Source of the DNA: Phycisphaerales bacterium UBA7800
GTDB lineage: Bacteria; Planctomycetota; Phycisphaerae; Phycisphaerales; Phycisphaeraceae
Length of the DNA stretch: 64,000 nt
Assembly: GCA_002480565.1 (NCBI GenBank)
Contig: DLCK01000047.1
Coordinates: forward strand, 1 to 64,000
Direction of reading: 5' to 3'
A program made the translations under genes and the position numbers. Positions 47,201-55,328 of this stretch are shown piece by piece. Numbering within the stretch: the first letter of the stretch is position 1; each line of letters opens with the position of its first letter. Under the pieces are notes generated by a model. That model saw only the letters and a program-made list of their open reading frames with translations. It did not search any database and was not told where the DNA came from.

Positions 47201-47313
47201 AGTCCAGCCCGTAATCCTTGCGGGTTCTCCGCAGCTTTCTGAGCCCAAAGTGTCGGGGTGAGTGTAAACGCCATGAGCCAGAATAGGCATTGAAGTCGGC
47301 CAATGTGATGCAT
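44263..47313 (-). CDS. Secreted protein with two PA14 domains and a right-handed beta-helix
   Basis: A 1016-residue exported protein with a signal peptide (residues 1-24, cut after TLWA). Two PA14 domains follow at about 37-165 and 178-310, each with YTFYLTSDDGSRMWIGDQL or a close variant; the two copies are strongly alike, so a duplication. The remaining 700 residues form Asn/Thr-rich parallel beta-helix repeats in two blocks, each opened by a pectate-lyase-like segment (LQTRLDTYGSIRLEAADYSV and LQNRIDTEGIVHLEPGIYYI). PA14 domains often bind glycans and such helices often cleave polysaccharides, so an extracellular carbohydrate role is likely. No catalytic residues were identified. Confidence 0.85.
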   Translation of the reverse strand: MHHIGRLQCLFWLMAFTLTPTLWAQKAAENPQGLRAGLLYNYYTVSLTTLPDFNTLTPLTTGIATIPDVSYREQDSLFALTFGGYIEVPTTGTYTFYLTSDDGSRMWIGDQLVVDNDGLHGPVEQSGTIDLQAGLHAITVQFFERGGGEVLIAQYAGPGISKQTIPASAFSHDVPDLPGLAYRYFEGAWNNLPDFDTLTPITTGIASDPVVTYGEREDVFGLTFDGYIDVPTTGTYTLYTKSDDGSRLWIGDQLVVDNDGLHGPTEVSGTVTLQAGLNPITIHYMERGGGQVLEVRYEGPSISKQIVPSSSWHRDDDSLQMFDNDAYLVPIADAANLQTRLDTYGSIRLEAADYSVNGPTELVLSSDQKIFGVPGAIVPQITVAGGTRHSFVSYLRAKGSGIYFEPSALPCSGNAFRAITNTSLTIDNATVENNLFVGFRLTKVNVDNSYGGYLRNNRFIRFTVHAAYPQLVINGNTASGFESYGNVFLWFNFLTSHSYVTQIDYQDDLTFVGTDSESWNWNNYDNRALFSTGDMGTLRLFACQGGNHLPSTNWTPLLDTNAEEVVMMGMSVSPNNLLTPNITYQSGNVRSLNLLSKTYSVNSLNVSADRITAIENNVNDFTVNGTTQTSQMSTGDADLLDGMIRPTTRPGQPWEAPTYMNIPDPGGPIWNHDLASKTDDTTYLQNRIDTEGIVHLEPGIYYISAPLTIRKEYGIIGAGMDKTLIIAKTNDFDMITIKTDDNTTRHQNFTLCNLTLQGGKNGLVTNIANHMYTGINFSYVQFRDMAQHGILVQEIYSWDNNLIDHIFMVNCPIGIKQIVDPAYSGGDTPTMTFLDKNFWYRCQFVDCGLPLDLQAYRGNNLNSYVECRFANSTTRAADFNNNLTTVFANCDFQNNAGSPTVDANNTTNFVSCRFTAGVASTGFITPLSTVEGCSFDANGLSNITVIAGSHTSAKTVLTNCTATTATLGTVNEGLLLNTSINGPTDRVIRYIGGTAYSLDNRDAIPVPMLLWGDAMN

Positions 47314-47390
47314 GCGAGTCTCCTGATTTGAGAAAGAGATGAGATGGATGCGGACATGTGTAAGTGCGTTGTACGTACTTTTGAGGCTTG

Positions 47391-47482
47391 TTTTAGTATT
47401 AAGTGTATTGTTTAAAGTATTTTATAGTATTAAAAGCGATGGCGAGACAACATTGACGTTTGAATAGTCTAATTAATACTAT
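47391..47482. promoter_or_regulatory. Repeated TAGTATTAA boxes
   Basis: TTTAGTATTAA near 47392-47402, TTATAGTATTAA at 47422-47433 and the reverse copy TTAATACTAT at 47473-47482. The three lie within 92 bases, 80-170 bases before the PA14 gene, and look like binding sites for one regulator. Confidence 0.45.
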
Positions 47483-47834
47483 GTTAAAACTTGTTAAACT
47501 ATCGTAGTATAATATGTCATTCGATAGTAATGTCAATATAGGTATATTTACCAATCTTGGCGGTCTCCGGCTTTTGAGGCCAATTCAACTCACTGACACA
47601 TTTTTTTCTTGAGCGCAGTTCCATGCGTTGAGCTGGTATCACCCCTTGCGACAGGATGTCTGGCGGCGCATGCTTTGCGCTTTTGGGTTGAGTCTTGCGC
47701 AAATTCGACGATCGCGCAGAAATGAGCAGGTGATGCGCAAAGTCGGTTTTTACATATGGTGTCTATGCGTAAGTGTTTATTTTAAAAATTGATAGATCAG
47801 TTTTTGTAGTGCGGTTTAGGTCCAATATTCACTT

Positions 47835-47849
47835 TGGTACACCACTTGC
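47835..47849 (+). promoter_or_regulatory. Candidate sigma-54 (RpoN) promoter
   Basis: TGGTAC, 5 bases, then TTGC, matching the TGGCAC-N5-TTGC -24/-12 pattern with one mismatch. It lies 54 bases before the first gene of the flagellar run. Sigma-54 control of middle flagellar genes is well known in other phyla. Confidence 0.55.
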
Positions 47850-47902
47850 CATAGGTATTGCGGATGCAAGTGCGCCCGTTTTGATTTTTTGAGGAGCAAT
47901 CC

Positions 47903-48157
47903 GTGAGCAAGCGACTGATTGATTTGATGCAGCAAGCCAATGATCCCACAGTTGGACAGGGGGTCCTGCGTATGGCTCGCCTGGCTGTGACTGCTCATTA
48001 CTTCGAGCAGTCCATTCGTCATAGTCAGGCTGAGCCTCTGCTTCGACTTGTTGGCGGTGAACATGATCAGCAGCCCGAACCATCGTACCCCATCCATAAA
48101 TATCAACAGGACGATCAGGCCAGCGAACTGCGTCGACTAATGGAGGATGAATCATGA
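47903..48157 (+). CDS. Small conserved-looking protein at head of flagellar operon
   Basis: An 84-residue, GTG-started soluble protein with GAGGAGC as ribosome site. The N-terminal half is helical (VLRMARLAVTAHYFEQSIRH); the rest is polar. Its last codons overlap the flgF start as ATGA, so it is translationally coupled to the rod gene. I do not recognise a family. Place and coupling suggest a flagellar assembly role, which is inference. Confidence 0.7.
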   Translation: MSKRLIDLMQQANDPTVGQGVLRMARLAVTAHYFEQSIRHSQAEPLLRLVGGEHDQQPEPSYPIHKYQQDDQASELRRLMEDES

Positions 48158-48933
48158 ATTATGGGTTGTATCTCTCCGCGTCGGGCGTGTTGTCAAACAC
48201 TTACCGCCAGGACGTCTTTGCCAATAATCTTGCCAATGCTCAGACCGTCGGCTTTAAAGTCGATGTCCCAAGCATCAAGCAGCGTGATCCAGAATCACTG
48301 GAAGACAACCTGGGCTACATGGTCTCCAAAGATATGCTTGATCGACTCGGTGGTGGTGTCTTGGCAGGTCAACAATGGACCGACCATGACCGTGCTCAAT
48401 TTAAGCAGACCGACAATCCTTTTGACCTGGCTTTGGATCAGGAACAAACCTACTTTGCAGTACAAGTCCCAGATCGCAACGGCAACCCGCAAATCGAACT
48501 GACTCGCGACGGTCGTTTTACCCGTGATTCACAGGGGTTTTTGGCTACGGTCACCGGCGGGCACAAAGTTCTGGGCGTGGGCGATCAACCGATTCAGCTA
48601 CCTGTCAGTGGAGATGTGGTTGTTCAAAATGACGGGCGCATTCTTGTAGACGGCGAAGAAGTCGCACAGCTTCAGGTCACCGGCGTGACCAATCCCGCCC
48701 AACTCGTCAAGCGTGGGCAAAACCTGTACGGCATGCCTCAGGATGACAACTTCCGTAAGGCCGCAGGTCGCACTGCAATCCTTCAAGGTTTCACCGAACA
48801 GTCATCGGTTGATCCCATCAAGACGCTGATGCAACTCACTGAAGCGACCAAAACAGCCAACGGCAACGCGAACATGATCAAGTATCAGGACCAACTTATC
48901 GACCGTGCAGTGAACACACTCGGTCGCGTTTAA
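48154..48933 (+). CDS. flgF: Flagellar basal-body rod protein FlgF-like
   Basis: A 259-residue axial protein. The N-terminal rod motif is LYLSASGVLSNTYRQDVFAN then NLANAQTVGFK. The middle has FFAV-equivalent YFAVQVPD and LTRDGRFTRDSQGFL, and the C-terminus has DPIKTLMQLTEATKTANGNA, a helical heptad-like tail. Exported by the flagellar apparatus, not by a signal peptide. Overlaps the previous gene by 4 bases; flgG follows after 19. Confidence 0.88.
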   Translation: MNYGLYLSASGVLSNTYRQDVFANNLANAQTVGFKVDVPSIKQRDPESLEDNLGYMVSKDMLDRLGGGVLAGQQWTDHDRAQFKQTDNPFDLALDQEQTYFAVQVPDRNGNPQIELTRDGRFTRDSQGFLATVTGGHKVLGVGDQPIQLPVSGDVVVQNDGRILVDGEEVAQLQVTGVTNPAQLVKRGQNLYGMPQDDNFRKAAGRTAILQGFTEQSSVDPIKTLMQLTEATKTANGNANMIKYQDQLIDRAVNTLGRV

Positions 48934-48952
48934 TAGATAGAGGGTAACCCCC

Positions 48953-49759
48953 ATGGCCATCGCCGCACTACATTCTGCATCCTCTGGACTCTCGGCATTG
49001 TCGACGAGTATTGACGTGATTGCCAATAATCTGGCCAACTCAAATAACGCTGGTTTTAAGGCATCGCGTGCCAATTTTGAAGACCTGCTTTACGAAGAAA
49101 AAATGCAGCCAGGTGTCGAAAATGAAAACGGCGATCAACGTCCTGCAGGTCTGTATGTCGGTCTGGGGACCCGCGTGAGCAATACACAAATCGACTTTAA
49201 AACCGGTAGCCCGCAGACCACCGACCGCAAACTTGATGTCATGGTCGATGGCAACGGCTTCTTCCAAGTCAACATCACCCGCGGTCAGGAAACCACAGCA
49301 TTCACCCGCAGTGGCAATTTCTTTATGAACTCCGAAGGTGATCTGGTACTGGGTAACTCCAACGGTCCACGGCTTGAACCGAATATCAATATCCCCGCCG
49401 ATGCCGAAGACGTGACTATCAGTAATGACGGTCGCGTGCTTGTGAGTCTACCCGGTGAAGCGGAACTTCAGGAAGTCGGCCAAATGGAAGTCGCCAACTT
49501 CATCAACCCGCATGGGCTTAAGCAAATTGGTGGCAACCTCTATCTCGAATCTTCCGCATCCGGCCCGCCGACGGTTGGCAATCCAAACACAGACAACTTT
49601 GGGGCGTTGCTTCAAGGTTCATTGGAAGCCTCAAACGTCGATCCCGTCGTGGAACTCGTTGAACTGATTAAAGCTCAACGAGCCTTTGAAATGAACTCAC
49701 AGTCGATCCAGGCTGCCGACTCCACGCTGGAAGTCATCAGTAACCTTCGACGCTTCTAA
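48953..49759 (+). CDS. flgG: Flagellar distal rod protein
   Basis: A 268-residue distal rod protein, near the family's usual 260. It carries the rod motif ALSTSIDVIANNLANSNNAG, the FlgG-type insertion (LYEEKMQPG...RPAGLYVGLGTRVS) and the C-terminal EASNVDPVVELVELIKAQRAF followed by EMNSQSIQAAD. These features separate it from FlgF. Preceded by GAGGGTAA. Confidence 0.95.
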   Translation: MAIAALHSASSGLSALSTSIDVIANNLANSNNAGFKASRANFEDLLYEEKMQPGVENENGDQRPAGLYVGLGTRVSNTQIDFKTGSPQTTDRKLDVMVDGNGFFQVNITRGQETTAFTRSGNFFMNSEGDLVLGNSNGPRLEPNINIPADAEDVTISNDGRVLVSLPGEAELQEVGQMEVANFINPHGLKQIGGNLYLESSASGPPTVGNPNTDNFGALLQGSLEASNVDPVVELVELIKAQRAFEMNSQSIQAADSTLEVISNLRRF

Positions 49760-49809
49760 ATCACAGGTAACACTAGGTAACAGTTAATACTGAAAAACAA
49801 GGCATAAAC

Positions 49810-50874
49810 ATGACACCAGCCACTGACAACTTCACAATCAAAAGCCTCGTCGCCATCGTTGCGATGCTGGTGATGGTTGCAAGTAGTCAGGCTCAGACCA
49901 TGGATCGTGTCGAACTTAAGTCCATCGCTCAAAGTGATGATAACCTTGTTCAACTCCGTGAAATTGCATGGCTCACCGGTGATACCGCAACCAAACTTGG
50001 CGGTTCGATTGTTACCACGCTCTCTGAAAATCAGGTCGACAGTCGTATCACTTTGCAGAGCGTTCGCAAGCATCTTTCGGATATGGGTGTGAACTGGGGA
50101 CGATTCAATCTCACCGGGGCCTCCCAGTGTCAGGTGACATTGGCATCCGCTCAACCGACTCGCACTGCGATTGTCCCTAATCCCTCTAAACCGATTCATG
50201 CGACGGATGCGATTAGCATCGAAGAATATGTCACGCGATATCTTCTTACCTATACCGGCTTGTCGGATCAGGAGTTGGTGTTGAGCTTCTCGGCAGCTGA
50301 CAAACGCGAGCTTTCTGCTGCTGCATTGACTGACCGTTTTGAAATTGAAGTCATCGGCACTGCGAAAATCGGGCAGATCCCCATGGTCATCCGCCGATGG
50401 CGGGGCGGGAGCATGGTTGGTGAAATCCGAGTGACTGCACAGGTAACATGCAAGACGCTTGCTGCCGTCGTGGTTGAAAATGTTCGACGTGGCCAAAGCT
50501 TTGGTCCCAATGATGTGCAGGTTCAGGAAGTCTTTCTCACCAGTCCGCAGACGCCCATCCGTAAACTCCGCGATGTGGTGGGGCGGATCGCATCACGAAA
50601 TATCCGTAAAAACCAGACTCTTTTTGAATCTGACGTGCAGTTGCCTTTCATGATCCAACGGGGCGAACAAGTTACTGTCCGTGTTATGGTCGGCTCGATG
50701 GTGATTCGAACCGTTGCTCGTGCCAATACGGATGCAGCCATGGGTGAGATGGTGGAACTGCAAAACCAACGCAGTCGCGAATCTTTTATGGCAAGAGTTA
50801 CCGGGCCACGCCAAGCCGTCCTGGATAACGGTAGCAGCCAACAGGTGAGTATGGCAGGAGGAGGTAGTCGATGA
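49810..50874 (+). CDS. flgA: Flagellar P-ring assembly chaperone FlgA
   Basis: A 354-residue periplasmic protein with a signal peptide (residues about 1-33, ASSQAQT). The C-terminal SAF-like domain is clear: LAAVVVENVRRGQSFGPNDV and VGRIASRNIRKNQTLFESDV, then VTVRVMVGSMVIRTVARANT. It is longer than enteric FlgA (about 220) because of a large N-terminal region (about 35-205). It helps FlgI form the P ring. The stop overlaps the flgH start (ATGA). Confidence 0.9.
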   Translation: MTPATDNFTIKSLVAIVAMLVMVASSQAQTMDRVELKSIAQSDDNLVQLREIAWLTGDTATKLGGSIVTTLSENQVDSRITLQSVRKHLSDMGVNWGRFNLTGASQCQVTLASAQPTRTAIVPNPSKPIHATDAISIEEYVTRYLLTYTGLSDQELVLSFSAADKRELSAAALTDRFEIEVIGTAKIGQIPMVIRRWRGGSMVGEIRVTAQVTCKTLAAVVVENVRRGQSFGPNDVQVQEVFLTSPQTPIRKLRDVVGRIASRNIRKNQTLFESDVQLPFMIQRGEQVTVRVMVGSMVIRTVARANTDAAMGEMVELQNQRSRESFMARVTGPRQAVLDNGSSQQVSMAGGGSR

Positions 50875-51587
50875 AATTGATGCTATGTGTGACAACCTGC
50901 CTGATGATGCTTTTAGGACATTCAACTCTGGCTCACGCTCAGAGTTCATCGCTTTATGCTCAGAAGTCCAAGACCCAGATGCCCGCGCCGGTCAAGGGAC
51001 CTGATGGACGTTACGATCGTTTGTCACCCAAACTTTCAGAAGTCAGTTATTCAGCGGTCCCACTTCCCGAACCACGTGGTTATGCACTGCATGATCTGGT
51101 CACCATTATCATTCGTGAATCAATTGAAAACGATATCTCCTCCACAACCGATACCAAGAAGTCTGTTTCAGTCGATGGTGAAGTGACCAGCTTCCCGAGT
51201 ATCACCAGCATGCTCGAACTTCGCCCGCGTACCAGTCCGACAACCAACAATCCCACAGTGGGTCTGTCAATGGACACTGACTTTACCGGTGAAGGTTCAC
51301 ACAAACGCACCGACTCCTTCACCACGCGATTAACCGCTCGGATCATCGACATCAAGCCCAACGGCACATTGGTTCTTGAAGCCCGCAAACGCATTCTCGA
51401 TGACAAGGAAGATGTGACACTCGTCCTCACCGGCACCTGTCGCAAGGAAGATATCACACTGGATAACACGATTTTATCGACTCAGATTTATGACCTGTTC
51501 CTGCGAAAGCAAACTGCTGGCGAAATGAAAAAGGCCTCTGAAAAGGGCGTATTAACCAAATTACTCGACACGATTTTTAACTTTTAA
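50871..51587 (+). CDS. flgH: Flagellar L-ring protein
   Basis: A 238-residue L-ring protein of the outer membrane with HDLVTIIIRESIEND, then LTARIIDIKPNGTLVLEARK and LTGTCRKEDITLDNTI. The signal peptide ends AHAQSS with no lipobox: the only near cysteine (C10, VTTC) lacks the Gly/Ala/Ser before it. So unlike enteric FlgH it is probably not a lipoprotein. Only 2 bases separate it from flgI. Confidence 0.95.
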   Translation: MKLMLCVTTCLMMLLGHSTLAHAQSSSLYAQKSKTQMPAPVKGPDGRYDRLSPKLSEVSYSAVPLPEPRGYALHDLVTIIIRESIENDISSTTDTKKSVSVDGEVTSFPSITSMLELRPRTSPTTNNPTVGLSMDTDFTGEGSHKRTDSFTTRLTARIIDIKPNGTLVLEARKRILDDKEDVTLVLTGTCRKEDITLDNTILSTQIYDLFLRKQTAGEMKKASEKGVLTKLLDTIFNF

Positions 51588-51589
51588 TC

Positions 51590-52672
51590 ATGCATAAACA
51601 CGTACTCCAATTTGCTCTTTGCTTAGTCCTCCTCGCAGGACTGGCTGTGCGTGTGCATGCTGTTCAGCTCCAGGATTTGGTTCGCATCAAAGGTGCTGAA
51701 GGCAGCAAACTCGTGGGCATGGGACTGGTCATGGGACTGCCCGGGACAGGTGATGGGGGCAAGTTCACCCCGGCCATGCAGTCACTGGCTCGCGTGATTG
51801 AACATCTGGCAGTCGGGGGCGTGACGGCATCGGATCTTAAAAATACCAAGAACGTGGCCATGGTTGCACTTACTGTCAACGTGCCAGCAAATGGTGTCCG
51901 TGAAGGTGATCGTCTGGATGTTCACATCAGCAGCATCGGTCCAGCCAAGAGCCTTCAAGGGGGACGCCTGTTCTTGATCCCGATGACTGGCCCGTTACCC
52001 GGATCAGATATTTTTGCCTACGCAGAAGGTCCCGTCAGTGTCGAGGATATCAAGTTGCCCAACACCGGCGTGATCAAAAACGGTGCTCAGATGGTGCAGG
52101 ACATCCGTGCTCAGTACATGGATGATTACGGTCAGGTGACGTTTGTGATCGACGACAAAATCGCGTCATGGCCAACCGCCAGCAACCTTGCCAGTCATAT
52201 CAACGGTGTGATCACACTTGATGATGGCCCGGATATTGCTCGTGCGGTGGACCCCAAAAACATCATTGTGCAACTTCCCAATGCGGATCAAAACAATCCC
52301 GGCGCTTTCCTGTCACAGATTCTCACCAGCTACATCGACCCGCCACTGATTGGCACTGGTGCCCGCGTGAAGATTAATGAAGCTGCTGGAACCATTGTCT
52401 TTGGTGCCAATGTGCAGATTTCCCCAGTCGTTATTTCGACGCAGGGCTTGACCATCACCACGGTCACCCCGCCCATCGAACCGACTCCCGAAGCACCCAT
52501 GATCGAAACAAATAACTGGGTCTCAATTGACCCTGGCAAACGTGGCGGTACCAAGCTCGCAGACCTGCTTAACGCTCTAAAGCAGTTACGTGTTGAAGGC
52601 AAGGATCGCATCGCCATCGTCAAAGAACTGGACAAGGTTGGAGCTTTACACGCGGAAGTCATCATCGAGTAA
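51590..52672 (+). CDS. flgI: Flagellar P-ring protein
   Basis: A 360-residue periplasmic P-ring protein with a signal peptide (cut near VHA-VQLQ). Family motifs are RIKGAEGSKLVGMGLVMGLP, GTGDGGKFTP, NVAMVALTVNVPANGVREGD and LDVHISSIGPAKSLQGGRL; the C-terminus has LADLLNALKQLRV. Its presence with FlgH means a ringed flagellum spanning peptidoglycan and an outer membrane. Confidence 0.97.
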   Translation: MHKHVLQFALCLVLLAGLAVRVHAVQLQDLVRIKGAEGSKLVGMGLVMGLPGTGDGGKFTPAMQSLARVIEHLAVGGVTASDLKNTKNVAMVALTVNVPANGVREGDRLDVHISSIGPAKSLQGGRLFLIPMTGPLPGSDIFAYAEGPVSVEDIKLPNTGVIKNGAQMVQDIRAQYMDDYGQVTFVIDDKIASWPTASNLASHINGVITLDDGPDIARAVDPKNIIVQLPNADQNNPGAFLSQILTSYIDPPLIGTGARVKINEAAGTIVFGANVQISPVVISTQGLTITTVTPPIEPTPEAPMIETNNWVSIDPGKRGGTKLADLLNALKQLRVEGKDRIAIVKELDKVGALHAEVIIE

Positions 52673-52677
52673 ACACC

Positions 52678-53082
52678 ATGCAGATGTCAGCAATTTCCAA
52701 TTTGGGTTTTGAGCAAACAGTCACCGATGCGGCCAGGCAGTCGAGTCAGGTGAGTTTTGCCTCACTGCTGAATCGCCCAGGTGTCGCTCGGGAAGCTCAG
52801 ATGAGTGATCAGCAGAAAAGTGATATCCGTCAGGCCGCTCAGCAGTTGGTTTCCAGTGCGTTGATCCTGCCGATGCTTCAGCAGGTTCGTGAAAGTTCAC
52901 TCAAAAGCGAATTGTTTCATGGCGGGTTTTCAGAAGACGCTTTTGGTGCTCAGTTGGATACAGAATTGGCTGACCGTATGGTCGCCAAGTCCAACTTCCC
53001 GATTGTGGATGCGATTTATCGCAAGATGACTGGCCAGACAGATTTCGTTCCCAAAGGTAAGGAGTTGAATATCCATGGATAA
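52678..53082 (+). CDS. flgJ: Rod-binding protein (FlgJ N-terminal domain only)
   Basis: A 134-residue protein with the rod-binding domain of FlgJ: AAQQLVSSALILPMLQQVRE and FHGGFSEDAFGAQLDTELAD, then FPIVDAIYRKM. The muramidase domain of enteric FlgJ is missing, which is common outside the gamma-proteobacteria. A separate lytic enzyme must open the wall. The last 8 bases overlap the next gene. Confidence 0.85.
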   Translation: MQMSAISNLGFEQTVTDAARQSSQVSFASLLNRPGVAREAQMSDQQKSDIRQAAQQLVSSALILPMLQQVRESSLKSELFHGGFSEDAFGAQLDTELADRMVAKSNFPIVDAIYRKMTGQTDFVPKGKELNIHG

Positions 53083-53587
53083 GCAGTTGGAAAAACAACT
53101 CGGAACACTTGAAGGTTTGCTTCAGGATTTGATGCAGGCCCATGTGCATCTCCTGGAGCTGCTTGAAGAAAAGCGTTCTGCGATGAAACATGCCAAGCAT
53201 GATGAGATGGCCCAGGTCTGTCAGCGTGAAAACGAGCAGATCCGCAAGATCAGCGATATGGAAAAACAGCGTCTGCAACTCGTCGCCGATATAACGCTTT
53301 TGGTTGAGCCTGGTGCAAAGGAGCCAATGAAGCTTTTGCAGTTGGCTGACCGTTTGCCCGAACCCTGGCGTGGCCGGATTCTGGTGTTTCGTCATCAGCT
53401 TCAGCAAAAAATGCAGGCCACCCAAAAGCAGGCACGCACGACGCAGCAGGCCACCATGCAGTTGATGAAACACATGACCGGCATGATGCAGAAAGTCACC
53501 GCAGCATGTACCGGTTCAGCAGCGTATGGCGCCAAGGGCGCACCGTCGAATCAAACAAGGATCAGCACCTTCAGCATGACTGCCTAA
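53075..53587 (+). CDS. flgN: FlgN-like export chaperone
   Basis: A 170-residue mostly helical protein with FlgN-like coiled-coil heptads (LLQDLMQAHVHLLELLEEKR) near the N-terminus and a long helix (LQQKMQATQKQARTTQQATM). Position just before flgK and flgL, its usual clients, supports the call. Sequence conservation in this family is low, so the name rests largely on context. Confidence 0.75.
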   Translation: MDKQLEKQLGTLEGLLQDLMQAHVHLLELLEEKRSAMKHAKHDEMAQVCQRENEQIRKISDMEKQRLQLVADITLLVEPGAKEPMKLLQLADRLPEPWRGRILVFRHQLQQKMQATQKQARTTQQATMQLMKHMTGMMQKVTAACTGSAAYGAKGAPSNQTRISTFSMTA

Positions 53588-53608
53588 GTGCAGATGTGAG
53601 AATAAACG

Positions 53609-55309
53609 ATGTCACTGAGTAGCGCATTACAAATCGGACGATCCGGCATTCTGGCTAGCCAGACCGCATTGGAAGTAGCAGGTAACAACCTGGCCAATGT
53701 CGCTACGCCCGGCTACCATCGCCAGACCATTTCGCTGACACCGGCACAAGGTGACCAGCTTTCCCGCGATATCTCCATCGGCCAGGGCGTTACCGTCCAG
53801 TCCATTACCCGTAACATCTCCGAAGCACTTGAAGCCCGTATCCGTTCGAGCATTTCCCAAGGCTCATCTTCGAAAACGCAAATCGACGTTCTTACACAAC
53901 TCGAAGCCTTGGAAAACGAATTCACCGATGTGGATCTTTCCAGTAATCTCTCTGAGTTCTTTGATGCATGGAGCGAATTGGCCAACACGCCTGACGATCC
54001 TTCCAAGCGAACGCTGGTGATCCAGCAAGGTGAAAAACTCTCTGCATTTGTGCAGGATTTACGATCCAATGTCGTTGGACTGCGGGATCAGGTGGATGAA
54101 CAAATCAGTGCAGCAGTCGACTCAGCCAACTCGGTGCTTAGTCAACTTGCGACAGTGAATATGGAAATCGCCCGTGTGGATGGCGGTACCGGTTCAGCCA
54201 ATAGTCTACGTGATGAACGCGATACGCTTCTTGCTGAACTCAGTAAGTACATCGACATTTCCACCGTCGAACAGAACGATGGCAAGGTCGATGTCTTCGT
54301 CGGATCAATTCCATTGATTCTCAACGGCACGAATCGCGGTATCGAACTGCGCGCCGATGCCCAAGGTGATGATTTTGAAATGAGCATCGTGCTGGGGTCC
54401 GACGGATCGCCGTTGCTTTCGACTTCTGGAACCATTCAGGGATTTCTTGAAGCTCGTGAAGAACATGTCAATGGCGCAATTGACGAACTCGATGAATTTG
54501 CCAACACCTTGATCTACCAAGTCAACCTGTTGCATACGCAAGGTCAAGGCACTGAAGGTTTCACCTCAGTGACCGGCACACAGCAGTTTGTTGATGTGGA
54601 TGCGGTGCTTAATTCCGGTGATGCCGGATTGCCGTTTGAAATTGAACACGGAAGCTTCCAGGTCACACTCACTCAAACGCAGACTGGCCAGCAGAACACC
54701 ACCACCATCGACATTGATCTGGACGGTATCGGTACCGACTCCACGATGAGTGATGTGTTGGCACAGCTTAACAGTGTGGACAATCTCACCGCATCCTTGT
54801 CACCCAGCGGTCGACTGGTGATTGAAACATCCGGTCAGCAGTACGAAGTATCGTTCAATGAGGACTCCAGCGGATTTCTCGCCACTGCCGGGATTAACAC
54901 GTATTTCACCGGTTCCTCTGCAGCGGACATAGGTATCAACGGACTGCTGGAAGATAACACCAACCTTTTGGCAGTCGCCCAGGATCACGTCGACGGCGAT
55001 AACTCCAACGCTTTAGCCATCGCCAATCTGCGGACGCAGGAATTGGGGGCTTTGGGCGGTATTAGTCTCACAGAAATGTGGAATCGTCACGTTGAGGAAT
55101 TTGCAGCCCGCATGGGTCAGGCCGAGAGTACATTCCAGGCTGATCAAATCGTCTCTTCGAATCTCAATGCCCAGCAGCAGGCGATCAGCGGTGTGAATGC
55201 GGATGAAGAAGCGATCAATCTGCTGAGTTTTCAGCAAGCGTATTCGGGTAGTGCCCGATTTTTAAGTGTTGTGGACGAGATGATGCAAACCTTGTTGCAG
55301 TTGCTTTGA
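53609..55309 (+). CDS. flgK: Flagellar hook-filament junction protein FlgK
   Basis: A 566-residue HAP1. The N-terminus has ALEVAGNNLANVATPGYHRQ, the helical region includes LSEFFDAWSELANTP, and the C-terminus has SGVNADEEAINLLSFQQAYS then ARFLSVVDEMMQTLLQL. Length is typical. Follows flgN-like gene by 21 bases. Confidence 0.95.
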   Translation: MSLSSALQIGRSGILASQTALEVAGNNLANVATPGYHRQTISLTPAQGDQLSRDISIGQGVTVQSITRNISEALEARIRSSISQGSSSKTQIDVLTQLEALENEFTDVDLSSNLSEFFDAWSELANTPDDPSKRTLVIQQGEKLSAFVQDLRSNVVGLRDQVDEQISAAVDSANSVLSQLATVNMEIARVDGGTGSANSLRDERDTLLAELSKYIDISTVEQNDGKVDVFVGSIPLILNGTNRGIELRADAQGDDFEMSIVLGSDGSPLLSTSGTIQGFLEAREEHVNGAIDELDEFANTLIYQVNLLHTQGQGTEGFTSVTGTQQFVDVDAVLNSGDAGLPFEIEHGSFQVTLTQTQTGQQNTTTIDIDLDGIGTDSTMSDVLAQLNSVDNLTASLSPSGRLVIETSGQQYEVSFNEDSSGFLATAGINTYFTGSSAADIGINGLLEDNTNLLAVAQDHVDGDNSNALAIANLRTQELGALGGISLTEMWNRHVEEFAARMGQAESTFQADQIVSSNLNAQQQAISGVNADEEAINLLSFQQAYSGSARFLSVVDEMMQTLLQLL

Positions 55310-55328
55310 TGTTGAAATGGATTGAGCT

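Larger units (their letters stand above)
47314..47902. other. Divergent intergenic region (PA14 gene / flagellar cluster)
   Basis: This 589-base stretch has no supported gene. The left part is very AT-rich with repeated ATAGTATTAA-like motifs; the right end carries a sigma-54-type promoter. Both are listed separately. Confidence 0.6.

Noticed and set aside
47517..47702. 61-residue minus-strand frame in the AT-rich gap
   Set aside because: No ribosome site, no family and poor codon use.
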